64,000 nucleotides of DNA from Pisolithus tinctorius. Its lineage: Eukaryota > Basidiomycota > Agaricomycetes > Boletales > Pisolithaceae. The stretch covers positions 1,178,001 through 1,242,000 of the forward strand of contig JANFAH010000006.1 in assembly GCA_024663395.1 (NCBI GenBank), written 5' to 3'. Below the pieces are notes generated by a model that worked only from the letters and a program-made list of their open reading frames with translations, did no database searches and was not told the DNA's origin. Made by a program: the position numbers and the translations under genes. Shown here in pieces: positions 19,771-30,463 of this stretch. Position 1 is the stretch's first letter. Every line of letters begins with the position of its first letter.

Positions 19771-22700
19771 TCAATCAGAATGAAGTCTGAGTGCAGATGT
19801 GAAGTGTTTCACCTTGATGCTAGGTAAAGGTTTGGTAAGGGTATCAGCAACCATGTTGTCAGTAGGACAATAAATTAAATGAAAGGAATGGTTTTCCACA
19901 GTGAAACGAATGAAATGGTATCATATATCAATGTGCTTGGTGTGAGCATGGTAGCTGCCATCCTTGGTGAGTGTGATGGCAGATTGGCTGTCAGAATACA
20001 GTGGGATAGGATGTTTGAGTGGTCAGAAAACTTCCCCAATGAGTCATTGAAGCCACAGGCCCTCTTTGGCTGCATGGGTTGCTGTGGCGTACTCTGCTTC
20101 AGCAGTGGAGAGGATTATGAGTTCTTGTTTCTGCAAAGCCCAACTGATAGCTCCTCCATCCAGTAGATAGGCATATCTGCTTATAGCACATTGATGCTCC
20201 TGCAAAGCTCCATCTGCATCAGTATGGCCCTTGAGGCCTTGTTCTGTATTTCCAAACATCAAAGCAAGCACTTTTGTGCCTGCAATATACCTGTAGATTC
20301 ATTTTATGGCTTCCCAGTGAGTCATGTTGGGTGTGTTGTTGAACTGCACAACTGTGGAGACAGCAAATGTGATGTCTGGGCATGTTCCAACGGTGAGGCA
20401 CATGAGGGAGCCTACAGCAGCATGGTAGGGTATGTTTTTCATGTGTGCAGCTTCTCTGGCTGGCTGTGGAATTTCTCCATGGGAGAGTTTTATTCCAGGG
20501 TCCATCAGAATTGCAGCAGGCTTGCAGTTGGTGAGGTTATATTTCATTAGGATGGCATCAATGTAGGACTGCTGGGATAGTGATATGGTGTGGGCTTCTC
20601 TGTGACATGTCACCTTCATCCCAAGTAGCCAACTGATTGGCCCTAGGTCAGAGATTTTAAAACAGGTGCTGATCTCCTGTTTAAATGAGTGAATTAGCAA
20701 TGGGGAACTGCCTGTTACAGTGCAGTTGTCGACATGGCTGGCAAGGATAAGGATTTCTGATCCTATGTGACCATAGAATACTCCCCAGTCTGTGTGTGCC
20801 CTGGTGAGGCCAAGACCTGTGAGAGTGGCACATAGCTTCTGGTACCATCGAAGTGCACCTTGTTTTGAGCCATATAATGAAACATTTAACTTCCCAACTG
20901 GACAGGAAAAATTCCACCCTACAGAGTAGCCCTCAGGGAGCTCCATATAGATGTCTTCACCATCTCTGAGTTTGCCATTTAGGAATGCTGAGTGAAAGTC
21001 AAAGACGTCAATGTCCCAGTCATTGCATGTGGCAATTGCAAGTATTGTGTGAAGTGATGCAAGCCTTGCAACAGGGGCATAGGTTTCATCATAGTCAACA
21101 CCCTGTATCTGAGAGTAGCCCTTAGCAACTAGGCAGGCCTTGCACTTCTTGATCTCTCCAGCAGTGTTGCATTTGATCTTGAAGACCCATTTGCATCCTA
21201 TGACATTTGCACCTTTTGGGCACTCAACAATGTCCCAGGTGTGTGCTTCCTCTAGGCTCTGTAATTCCACATTTATGGCATTTTGCCACTTTAGCCAGTC
21301 AGCTCAGGCTTTCACCTCATGTACTGTTGATGGGTCCAGCCATCCCTGCCACCATAGCATACACAATGTTAGTGTCATCTTCATTGGCAACTAGTTCTTC
21401 ATTGAATACATAGGTAGCATTTTCTCAGGATTTCAGGCTGTTTGGGTTGCTATTGCTCTCTCAGAGTTCTTTTACAAAGTCAAGAGGGATGCGCCTATCG
21501 CAAGTGCCTTCCCCTGCATGTAGGCACCTCATATAGTCTGATTTGAGGTGCTGGCGAGTGGAATGATGAGGTTGAGGTGGAGGTGTTTTGAAATTCTCTC
21601 TGAGTGGGTCTGAAATGAGTCTCAGAATTTCTGAAGTTGCTTTGGTGGGTCACTCGACTATCTGCAGGGCCTTGGAATTTCCCTGTGAAGCTGCAGGATT
21701 TTGTTCTGAGGCTTCAGAATTTCATTTTGAGGCTTTGGAATTCTCCTGCTCCCCCTTGAGCAGCACACCATGTGGTATGGACACATCTCAGCACTTGAAA
21801 ATGACACTTTGTTCAATTCTGATTGCTTGTGTGTCAGGCCAGTAGATGTGGTGGCCATCACTCTCAGGGTCAAAACCTACCCAGTGTCCATCTCAGGCTC
21901 GCATGTCTAGCTTGGAGCCAGAGGTACAGTGAGGGACAAAAGTGTTGCAATGTTTGTGAGGTGTGACTTGCTGCTGCTGTAGCTCAGGCTATTCTGCATG
22001 GATAATCATGATACCTATACCATTGGAAAGGGGTGACTCTAAGCTTTCCAGAGCACTAAGGTTCAGTCAAAACAAAGCAATACATGCCGAGATACACCCT
22101 AATCTTTCCAAAGAGTGCATTGCAATGCTTTTGTCCCTGACTGGTGAAATAGCAAAAAGTGACCTTTTGATGGAATTGGGGGCATGAAGGATGGGCAAAT
22201 ATGATTACATAATAAACCACATGGTCTTCCAGATGATTTGTCAGCATGTAAACAATGACAAACATTGGACTTGTACCATTAACCCTCCCTCTTTTACCAC
22301 AACTCATGAAATCATCTCTCTAGCTCACATGGTCATTTTCTCAAGGAATTCTTATCAAATACTGGTGGCCACCACAGTGCCATCAGTATAACATACTCTC
22401 AGAACCATCAGTCCCTTAAAAAACCTGCTGTCAGTCAATTCCTGGACTGTTTCCCCCCCCATGCCTGATGTGTTCTGGGACTAATCAGTACTTGGAAGGC
22501 TGAAAATGTTATGGAGGTCAATCTGGCACTTCAGAACATGATGTACAAACCAGTCCCCTCTCAACCAATGCATTTCTGGCACAGGGACAGTGGTATGGAA
22601 GTTAGGGCAAGACAAAATCCTCTTTACCCCTGGGTGTCATCAGAAGGATATGCTACTGAACTGCCATGGAGCAGAATCCTGTGCTTCCATCTGGCCCTGA

Positions 22701-25181
22701 ATATTGCCTTTGGTCACATATGACCAAATAATCCTTCCCCAGTCATCTACAGTTCAGATCAGAGCAAGATCTAGTGAACCCTCTTATGGTGCTCAGAGCA
22801 CCAGGAGGTTTTGTCTCACCCCAACTTCCATATCAGTGTCCCTGTGCCAGAAATGCATTGGTTGAGAGGGGACTGGTTTGTACATCATGTTCTGAAGTGC
22901 CAGATTGACCTCCATAACATTTTCAGCCTTCCAAGTACTGATTAGTCCCAGAACACATCAGGCATGGGGGGGGGAACAGTCCAGGAATTGACTGACAGCA
23001 GGTTTTTTAAGGGACTGATGGTTCTGAGAGCATGTTATACTGATGGCACTGTGGTGGCCACCAGTATTTGATAAGAATTCCTTGAGAAAATGACCATGTG
23101 AGCTAGAGAGATGATTTCATGAGTTGTGGTAAAAGAGGGAGGATTAATGGTACAAGTCCAATGTTTGTCATTGTTTACATGCTGACAAATCATCTGGAAG
23201 ATCATGTGGTTTATTATGTAAGCATTTTTTCCCATCCTCCATGCTGTCAATCCCATCAAAAGGTCACATTTCATGATTTCACCAGTCAGGGACAAAAGCA
23301 TTGCAATGCACATTTTGTAAAGAATAGGGTGTATCTCAGCATGTATTGCTTTGTTTTGACTGAACCTTAGTGCTCTGGAAAGCTTAGCGTCATCCCTTTC
23401 CAATGGTATAGGTATCATGATTATCTGTGCAGAATATCCCAAGCTACATCAGCAACAATTCACACCTCACAAACATTGCAACGCTTTTGTCCCTCACTGT
23501 AGTGAACCCTCTTATGGTGCTCAGAGCACAAGGAGGTTTTGTCTCACCCCAACTTCCATACCAGTGTTCCTGTGCCAGAAATTCATTGGTTGAGAGGGGA
23601 CTGGTCTGTCCATCATGTTCTGAAGTGCCAGATTGACCTCCAAAACATTCTCAGCCTTCCATGTACTGATTAGTCCCAGAACACCTCAGGCATGAGGGGG
23701 AAACAGTCCAGGGAATGACTGACAGCAGGTTTTTTAAGGGACTGATGGTTCTGAGAGCATGTTATACTGATGGCACTGTGGTGGCCACTGGTATTTGATA
23801 AGAATTCCTTGAGAAAATGACCATGTGAGCTAGAGAGATGATTTCATGAGTTGTGGTAAAAGAGGGAGGGTTAATGGTACAAGTCCAATGTTTGTCATTG
23901 TTTACATGCTGACAAATCATCTGGAAGACCATGTGGTTTATTATGTAATCATATTTTCCCATCCTTCATGCCCTCAATCCCATCAAAAAGTCACTTTTCA
24001 CTATTTCACCAGTCAGGGACAAAAGCGTTGCAATGCACTTTTCAGAAAGAATAGGGTGTATCTCGGCATGTATTGCTTTGTTTTGACTGAACCTTAGTGC
24101 TCTGGAAAGCTTAGAGTCACCCCTTTCCAATGGTATAGGTATCATGATTATCCATGCAGAATAGCCTGAGCTACAGCAGCAGCAAGTCACACCTCACAAA
24201 CATTGCAACACTTTTGTCCCTCACTGTATCATGGACCTTTACACAACATCCCCAGACTGGGATTTTTGAGAGGTTGGGTGGTCTGTTGTAGAGCATTTCA
24301 TAGGGAGTTTTGGTGCCTAGACAGTGAGTTGATGAGCAGTTTTTGAGCCAAGTAGCATGCATAATGGCCTCCCCCCAGAGGTTCTTGGGTAGGCCACTGG
24401 CATGAATCATCACACATACATGCTCAACAAGTGTTCTGTTGAGTTGTTCTGCAACTCTGTTGTGTTCAGGGGTATCATGGACAGTTATGCATCATTCTGT
24501 GCCTCAGGATTTCAGATATTCCGAAAATTCCACACTAAGATATTCTCCCCCATGATCCAAGTGAAGTCGCTTGACTTCAGTGTCAAACTGTGTGTTCAGC
24601 CATGCTTCATAGACCTTGTAGGATTTGAAGGCTTCAGCCTTTGTCTTCTGCAAAAATAGGGTGGTGTAATGAGTGTGGTCATCCATGAATGACACATAGT
24701 ACTGGCTGTGGCCTGGGGTTTGGACCAGAGAAGGTCCCCAAAGGTCTATGTGGACCTCATCACCAAGGTGTTCATGGCAGGGTGGGTCATGCTCCTTCCC
24801 AATGGGCTTCTGAGTTGCTTTGGCATACTTGCATGAATTGCATGCACCCATGGTGGAATGTGCTTCATCCAGCTTAATTCTGGTGATCATGCCATCCTTG
24901 AGCATGTGCCAGATGGCTTCAGGAGCAATGTGACCAAGCCTGATGTGTATCTCCTCCATGGTTAAGGATTCCATGGCCTTAGCTAGGCCTGCAAAGGCAT
25001 GACAAGCTCATTTGAGGCAGTAGAGGCCTTTCTGCATTGGAATTTCAGCTACTTTCTTTTTCCAAGCATCAAAAATTTGACAACACTTGTCCAGGAATAA
25101 TGCAGCATACCCAGTGACATCAAGTTTGCTAACAGAAATGAGTGTAATTCCCATCTTGGGAGCATAGAGCATGTCTTTGAG
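19771..25181 (-). pseudogene. pol of copia minus copy (integrase, RT, RNase H), interrupted by FB2
   Basis: Integrase from 24974: the zinc-finger region shows IRLGHIAPEAIWHM and CNSCKYAKA; the core shows VHIDLWGPS (first Asp), YVSFMDDHTHYTT and LHLDHGGEYLS (second Asp). The third-Glu region at about 24450 reads RVAEQLNRTL. FB2 (21927-24226) is inserted downstream. RT (21270-20299) shows WVFKIKCNTAGEI and DFHSAFLNGKL; the catalytic box reads ASHVDNCTV where copia elements have two Asp. RNase H (20271-20044) ends at TGA 19771-19773. Several TGA codons break the chain (for example after TAQTHI and in EVKA-TGA-ADW). Confidence 0.9.
21927..24226. mobile_element. Tc1-derived foldback FB2 with an extra third arm
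   Basis: Termini CAGTGAGGGACAAAAGTG (21927) and its inverse ending 24226 sit between TA dinucleotides within the copia element. 21927-23499 is a complete palindrome (1573 bp) with the same layout as FB3; its left half extends to a Tc1 first-Asp region (decayed SSDQSKI, about 22755-22775). A further arm, 23501-24226, repeats 22773-23499 in the same orientation and starts at the palindrome centre sequence AGTGAACCC. The third arm is closer to FB3 than to either neighbouring arm: its 83-codon antisense frame is identical to both FB3 arms. It has no transposase. Confidence 0.88.
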
Positions 25182-26456
25182 TCAAATGTGGGTTTGTGCA
25201 GTACCATTTGGGAGTGAGATTGCGAGATTGCCTTTCCTGATGGCATGGAAGGTGTGGTTGTTGGCAGCAGTGATGGGTTTGGGGATGATTGGCTTATAAT
25301 CAAGGAATTTGCTGCAGTAGGAGGACATATGATGTGAAGTGCCAGAGTCGAACAGGATGGTCTCTTCTGTGGAATTTAGGCTTTCACCTGCAAGCAGAGC
25401 ATGATTGAAGGTGTTTGTATATGTGTCTTCTTCGTCAATAATGATATCCTGGGGGTTCAGAATTTCTTCCTCTGCAATCTCTGTTAACCAATCATCATCC
25501 TGTGGGTGTGCTAGCCAGACTCCATTGGGTTCAGAGTCAGCACTGGTCTGTGTGCTCGAGCTGGCTGATGCACTGGCTGCAGTGGCCGCTTTTCCAGAGC
25601 CTTTCTCCTTCTTTTTCTCTTTGCCCTTGTTCTGGAACCACTTGGGCACTTGCCCAGCCTTTCTGCCACCCTCTTCCCAGCATTGGTCTCTGCCATGACC
25701 TTTCTTTCCACAATTTTCACAAGTGGACTTCTTTCCATCCTTCACTGAGTAAGCTGTGTCTTTGGAATTTCTGGAGTTTCCAGAGTTGCCTCTCTTCATC
25801 CACGTTTGGTGCCTATCATATTTGTTGGAAATTACTTTGATTATAAAGTCTGGAGATAGGTCCTTTTGCATGACCAGGGTTGAAGATGTCATAGCTGCAA
25901 GGTTGGAGTCATATGAAGCAGGAAGTGAACTGAGGATGATAGCTGTGAAGTCATTATCTGTGATAGACTGTCCAAGTGCAGCAAGTTGTTCACACAGTGC
26001 ATGCATCTTGTCAAAGTGAGCATGGACATCACCTTTTTCCAAACAGCAAGATTCTTGGAGTTTTATCCAAAGATTGATTGTGACAATGCAAGAGTGGTTT
26101 TGGAAAAGGTCAGTGAGGACACCCCACACACTCTTTGCAGTCTCTTCCTTCAGGACTTGAAGGAATAGGGATTCCAGGAGTGACACAGCAATCACTTGCT
26201 TGACATATCCATCATCCTTTGCCCATTGCCAAAGTTTTTCTGGATATTTGCTGACAAGTTTTTGCTCCATGGCTGTGGGCTTCCAGGAGGAGTCTTTCCC
26301 TGCTGAAGGGTCCTCTGGTTTTGCATCCAAGCTAGTCAGGTGTCCAATCAGCCCTTTTGAACTGATGGCCCATTCAACCTGAGCCTTGTAGTATAGCCAG
26401 TTGCTTCCATCCGCATTTAGGTTTGGGACTTGTAAGGAATGATCATCTTTTGCCAT
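25182..26456 (-). CDS. gag-protease of copia minus copy
   Basis: An uninterrupted 424-codon frame from ATG 26456. N-terminal gag domain of the copia type (MAKDDHSLQVPNLN, then SNWLYYKAQVEWAISSKG; ESLFLQVLKEETAKSVW), a CCHC knuckle CENCGKKGHGRDQCW (about residues 248-262), a Lys-rich linker, then the protease active site ILFDSGTSHHMSS near the end. It stops at TGA in the same place as the plus copy, inside what should be a continuous gag-pol frame. Protein packages element RNA and matures the polyprotein. Identity to the plus copy is high, with mostly CG-type differences. Confidence 0.88.
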   Translation of the reverse strand: MAKDDHSLQVPNLNADGSNWLYYKAQVEWAISSKGLIGHLTSLDAKPEDPSAGKDSSWKPTAMEQKLVSKYPEKLWQWAKDDGYVKQVIAVSLLESLFLQVLKEETAKSVWGVLTDLFQNHSCIVTINLWIKLQESCCLEKGDVHAHFDKMHALCEQLAALGQSITDNDFTAIILSSLPASYDSNLAAMTSSTLVMQKDLSPDFIIKVISNKYDRHQTWMKRGNSGNSRNSKDTAYSVKDGKKSTCENCGKKGHGRDQCWEEGGRKAGQVPKWFQNKGKEKKKEKGSGKAATAASASASSSTQTSADSEPNGVWLAHPQDDDWLTEIAEEEILNPQDIIIDEEDTYTNTFNHALLAGESLNSTEETILFDSGTSHHMSSYCSKFLDYKPIIPKPITAANNHTFHAIRKGNLAISLPNGTAQTHI

Positions 26457-26508
26457 TGTGGGTAGTGTTGCTGTGTAATAACTCTTTTGGAATTAGAGCA
26501 TGAGAGTG

Positions 26509-26520
26509 GGGCTCATAACC
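26509..26520 (-). other. Primer-binding site of copia minus copy (half-tRNA type)
   Basis: GGTTATGAGCCC on the minus strand directly abuts the 5' LTR. It is complementary to the GGGCTCATAACC anticodon arm of eukaryotic initiator tRNA-Met, as in Drosophila copia, where a cleaved tRNA half primes reverse transcription. Confidence 0.75.
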
Positions 26521-26812
26521 TAACAAAGTTATGAGTATCTCAGTGTATGAAGTAGTCACTGTATTGGTACCTAATGAAGTTATGAGTATCTACACTACAT
26601 CAGTACCAAGTGAATGAATGTAAGTATAAGTATGCTCACCTCAGTGTACAAAGTAGTCACTGAGGTGGAAAAGAACAGTGCAGAAAACTTATAGTACCAT
26701 GATTAGTAAGTGTAGTGACATCAGAATTTAATTCTGAGGGTCAGGGAGAAACTCTGAGCCCTCTGGGAAAAACTCCAAGAGGCTACCATAATTCTGGAAT
26801 GCATTCTCAACA
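26521..26812 (-). repeat. 5' LTR of copia minus copy (292 bp)
   Basis: Read minus: TGTTGAGAATG to CTTTGTTA. Partner of 19493-19763; flanked on the right by the ACATG duplication. Confidence 0.93.
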
Positions 26813-27419
26813 ACATGTTCTCAAATGATGGTGTTTCAGACTGTATGATAGTTTGGTGCATGCATGTGTTGGTGGCCTTCCATTGGGGACATGTACTGTT
26901 CACACCATGGTCATTATCATTACATGGCAGACAGACAACATGGACATATGTACCAATCTGATTCATATGCAGTGAGACAATGGAAAATAGGCAAGGGAAA
27001 GCACAAACATACCTTGAGGACATCATGCAGAGCATCCCAATCTTGCATAACCCATGTGTGCAAGTCCAGTTGGAAGAGGGAGCCCATCATGCATACAGCA
27101 TGCCAGTACTGAGTGTGAGGTGGGGCAGCATGGAGAGAATCATCCAAGGCCACAGAGATGGCCTGCTGCTCAGCAGGCAGAAGTATGGTGTTGTGACCCT
27201 TAGCTGGGTCAAGCACCTGCCCAGATGTAGTTTGTTGTTCAGTGGATGTAGTCAACTGATGACACTTCTTCTGCTGTTGTGCCAGAGCAACAATATTAAT
27301 AGAAAGTCTGCTGTGATGGTGGTTTTGGTGAGCATGGAACAATGTAGGCAATGATAATGAACTTTGGATGGAGAGGCTACTTCCACCTTGATGGGAGACC
27401 ATGAGTGAAGGAAAGGAAA
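26813..27419 (-). other. Unrecognised DNA flanking the copia insertion
   Basis: With copia removed this joins 19400-19492. A minus-strand frame (26920-27468) holds CLTAYESDWYICPCCLSAM, a Cys-containing stretch that might belong to the same KDZ-associated ORF, but I cannot support it. It is CpG-poor. Confidence 0.35.
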
Positions 27420-27933
27420 GGATTAGTGGATGTGAAGTCAGGGCTTGGAAATTTAACATACTGTACACATTGTAGCCACATGGCCAAACACATTGTTCTC
27501 TCCCAGAGGCAAGTCACATTCATACTTCCACTTCAAAGTCAATATACACTTTCCAAAGCAGTTTGGGCATTGCAAGTACAGACTGGGGTGCTGCAAGTCC
27601 AAACATGGCCTCAGCTCACAGAAAGTGTTCAAGGGCTATCTCTAGCTCAGCATACTTGATTCAAGCAGCTGAGTTTGTTGGGTTGTACTGGCATATGATT
27701 GCTTATCATGGGGGTGACTAGTGTGAATTTTAGACTATCACATACCTCAATGTACTTTTTGAGCAGGTGTCATAGTTGTATCTGCTATGTGGTGCTCAGT
27801 CCTCATACTGTGACCTTTGTATTCTGAGCATGGTCAGCTCAAGTACAGATTGAACTCCATGTTGCTTTTTAAATTTGGTATATGCAGCATAAAGATTGGC
27901 TGATTTTGAATGGCAAAGACAGTCAAGAGCAAA
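27420..27933 (-). pseudogene. CLF1: Fragment of splicing factor CLF1 (crooked-neck HAT-repeat protein)
   Basis: Minus-strand sequence from 27933 reads FALDCLCHSKSANLYAAYTK then FKKQHG and later IQRSQYED, NYDT. In other frames from about 27705 come CQYNPTNSAA, IKYAELEIALEHFL and LLWKVYIDFEVEV. These are successive HAT repeats of Clf1/Crn, a scaffold of the NineTeen complex and of spliceosome assembly. The sequence between the two blocks (several HAT repeats in family members) is missing. The first block follows a good intron acceptor (CACAAG, 27934-27939), so this derives from genomic DNA rather than spliced mRNA. Several Arg codons are replaced by Cys, His, stop or Trp, as expected from CpG decay. 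It is a dead partial copy. Confidence 0.8.
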
Positions 27934-28387
27934 CTTGTGACAGATGTAAGGGTGGCAAAAAGACAATGATATAGGAGGATATACACACCTTGTAAATTAC
28001 ACAAGCACATTTGCACTCTTTAAGTCCCTACAGAAAGATCACAGCAGACACTGAATTTTCTTACCATAGGCTTCCCATACCAATGACCCAGAAAAATGTT
28101 GTTGTTGTTGGTCAGTTGGCAACAGTAGACATTTACGAGGTTGGAGGGGTAGGTGGCAGGCAAGAGAGGAATGGTCATCACAACTAGCAGCATGTGTGGC
28201 AATGGCAAGGGGAATATCAGTGGGGAGGGTGATGATAAGAAGGCTGGCAGTAGATAAGGGATGATGGCCTCCCAAAAAGGCATACCTATCCATGACCATA
28301 TTGGGTAATCCTTGCATTACAGGGAACATTCAATCCACACAAGACAAGGACTAATCATTCCTTGTTATTTTACCAAAGATGGTCCCA
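27934..28387. other. Spacer between the CLF1 fragment and element C
   Basis: The part next to 27934 may be a CLF1 intron (AT- and pyrimidine-rich on the minus strand). Nothing else was recognised. Homology to the element C LTR begins abruptly at 28388. Confidence 0.45.
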
Positions 28388-28530
28388 GGGAATAGTGCTG
28401 CATCCTCAGTTGCTAGGTCCAACCAGTCCTCCCCTCTGTACCCCTGCTCCCCTTCTGATCCCAAACCCTTGGCCTCACTCCTGCTTCAGTCTCCAGTCTT
28501 GTCTCAAATCTGGACATCATGAACTTGACA
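28388..28530 (+). repeat. Truncated 5' LTR of element C (last 143 bp)
   Basis: Aligns with 38459-38601 and 30164-30306, ending GAACTTGACA. The promoter part is missing, so the element has lost its own transcription start. Confidence 0.9.
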
Positions 28531-28532
28531 GT

Positions 28533-28542
28533 ATTTCAGACT
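28533..28542 (+). other. Predicted self-priming primer-binding site of element C
   Basis: ATTTCAGACT begins 2 nt after the LTR and is the exact reverse complement of AGTCTGAAAT at 38391-38400 in the 3' LTR. That sequence lies 35 nt after the start of TATATAAA (38356-38363). Confidence 0.72.
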
Positions 28543-28560
28543 CACTACTTGTAACATATC

Positions 28561-30463
28561 ATGGCAACAAAGACTTGTTTCCAACCTCCCCATGGCCACT
28601 CTGCCACCAACCCCAAATCTGCCTCAGCCAGTGGGACTCACCATGAGGCAGCACTAGCTGCCTTGGGTACCACTAGGCACTCCCCCAACCCCATTAGTCC
28701 TTTCAGGGGCTTTTCAGCCTGAACCTCCAATACCCCCACCCCAAGTCATCCCATTGCCCCCATTCCCAATGATGATCCCAGGGATGAAGGGCCAGATGAT
28801 GATGATAACAACAATCCTGATGATGATGACCCTGGCAACAGTCCCAGTGATGATAATCTGGATGAGAATGATCTGGAGGACAAACCAGACTTCCCAGACC
28901 TGGACACCAAACCCATGGTTGCAGTCTTCAGCAGTCTTGCAAGGCCATCAAGCTACTTGCCTGCAACACCTGCACTAGCCCTGAGTCCTCAAGCAGGACC
29001 AAGCTGCATGAGCCCAACACCTTTGATGGCACTGACCCCAAGAAGCTTCATGCCTTCTTCATTCAGTGCAAGCTAAATTTCCAAGACTGGCCTCAGGCCT
29101 TCAGGACCAACCATGCCAAAGTCATCTTTGCACAATCCTACCTTAAAGGCATGGCCCTAGAGTGGTTCAAGCCAGACTTGCTTGGGGTTGAGGACCCTGA
29201 CAACTGGCCCCTCTGGATGGACTCCTGGAGGGAGTTCATCCTGGAACTACAAACCACCTTTGGCCCTCACGACCCAGTTGCTGACACCAAGAGCCAACTT
29301 GGCCATCTACACATGAAAGATAGTCAGCACATTTATAAATACATAGTGGACTTCAACTGACTTGCTTCACAAGTCCAGGGCTACAGAGATGGTGTGCTGT
29401 GCCATCACTTCTACTCTGGGCTCCCAGACTGGATCAAGGACAAAGTATGTTGGGTTGGCAAGCCACAGACACTACATGAGCTCCACCACCTTGCCCAGGA
29501 AATAGATGCATGCTATTGGGAGTGCAAGGAAGAAATCCAACAGGCAAGTAAGCATCAGGGCTCATCCTCCTCCAACACTAAGTCCAGCAGCTCCAGTAAT
29601 AACAATCAGCCCAAGAACAGTCAAGAAAAAGCCAAGACTGGCAGCAACAACAACTCCAGATCCTCCCCTAAGCTGGCTTCATCAAAATTGGGAAATAATA
29701 ACAGCAATTCATCTAAGCCCAAGCCTAGCAAACTCAGGAAGGATGGAAGCTCACCCTGGAAGAATGCAAGCATTGTGTCATAACTGTGTCTTGACCCCAG
29801 CTGGACTCAGTCTTGCACTTGTTCAGTCCAGCCTTGGCCTCACCAATTCCTTATCCCAGATGTCCTAGTGTGATGAACACTGCTTTGCAGTGCATGTCAC
29901 TTTGGTTGATCTCTGCCCAGTCTTGTCCCTGGTCCACCCTGTCCTGGTCTCTGTTACATCAGTCATGCCTTACTATTATTTGTCTTACCAATCATCTTAG
30001 CAATCTTTGCGAGACCAGCATTACCAGTCTCCATACTATAGCTACTTCTAGTATATAAACACTTAGATACTTGGCCTGTACTCTCTAGTCTGAAATCAAA
30101 TAAGTTCTATCTGTAACTCTTGGCCTCAGACTTGGACTGTGACTTGGACTGTGACCGACACAAGGGAATAGTGCTGTGTCATCAGTTGCTAAGTCCAATC
30201 AGTCCATCCCCTGTATCTCTGCCCCTTCTCTCTGATCCTGACCCCTTGGCCTCACACCTGCTTCGGTCTCCAGTCCAGTCTCAACCCAGACATCATGAAC
30301 TTGACACATTGCATAGATGGAAACCTCTGCATGTTCTGCAGAGGGTCTGGTCACTTTGCTGACAAATGCCCCAAGAAAGCCAGTAAGGCCAAGGCTCATG
30401 CTGTGGCCACCACCAAGGCCATACTGGCCTCAGGCTTGGGTTCTACCCCTGAGACAAAAAAAA
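28561..30463 (+). pseudogene. gag of element C, interrupted by a solo LTR
   Basis: ATG 28561 opens MATKTCFQPPHGHSATNPKS, then an Asp/Asn-rich acidic stretch (about 28770-28900). The gag core follows in shifting frames: FDGTDPKKLHAFFIQCKLNF, AQSYLKGMALEWFKPDLLG, LPDWIKDKVCWVGKP. A Ser/Asn/Lys-rich linker leads to LTLEECKH, where the solo LTR 29776-30306 is inserted. After it come CIDGNLCMFCRGSGHFADKC with a CCHC knuckle, then an A8 run at 30456-30463 that leads in frame into the protease. Stops include TGA at about 28720 and 29358, both possible CGA derivatives. Confidence 0.85.
29776..30306 (+). repeat. Solo LTR of the element C family inside gag of C (531 bp)
   Basis: Runs TGTCATAAC to GAACTTGACA, flanked by CATTG on both sides (29771-29775, 30307-30311). 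It aligns with the 3' LTR at 38077. It contains TATATAAA (about 30053) and AGTCTGAAAT (about 30097). So a sister element jumped into this copy and later recombined out. Confidence 0.95.

Larger units (their letters stand above)
19493..26812 (-). mobile_element. Ty1/copia element (minus copy), 7.3 kb including foldback FB2
   Basis: LTRs 19493-19763 and 26521-26812, target duplication ACATG (19488-19492, 26813-26817). Without FB2 it is about 5.0 kb, the same as the plus copy at 41537. Order on the minus strand is gag-protease-integrase-RT-RNase H, which defines Ty1/copia. The whole element is CpG-poor and carries multiple stops. Confidence 0.95.

Noticed and set aside
27960..28060. DLKSANVLV stretch resembling a protein kinase catalytic loop (minus strand)
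   Set aside because: Nine residues only, with no other kinase motif upstream or downstream; treated as chance.
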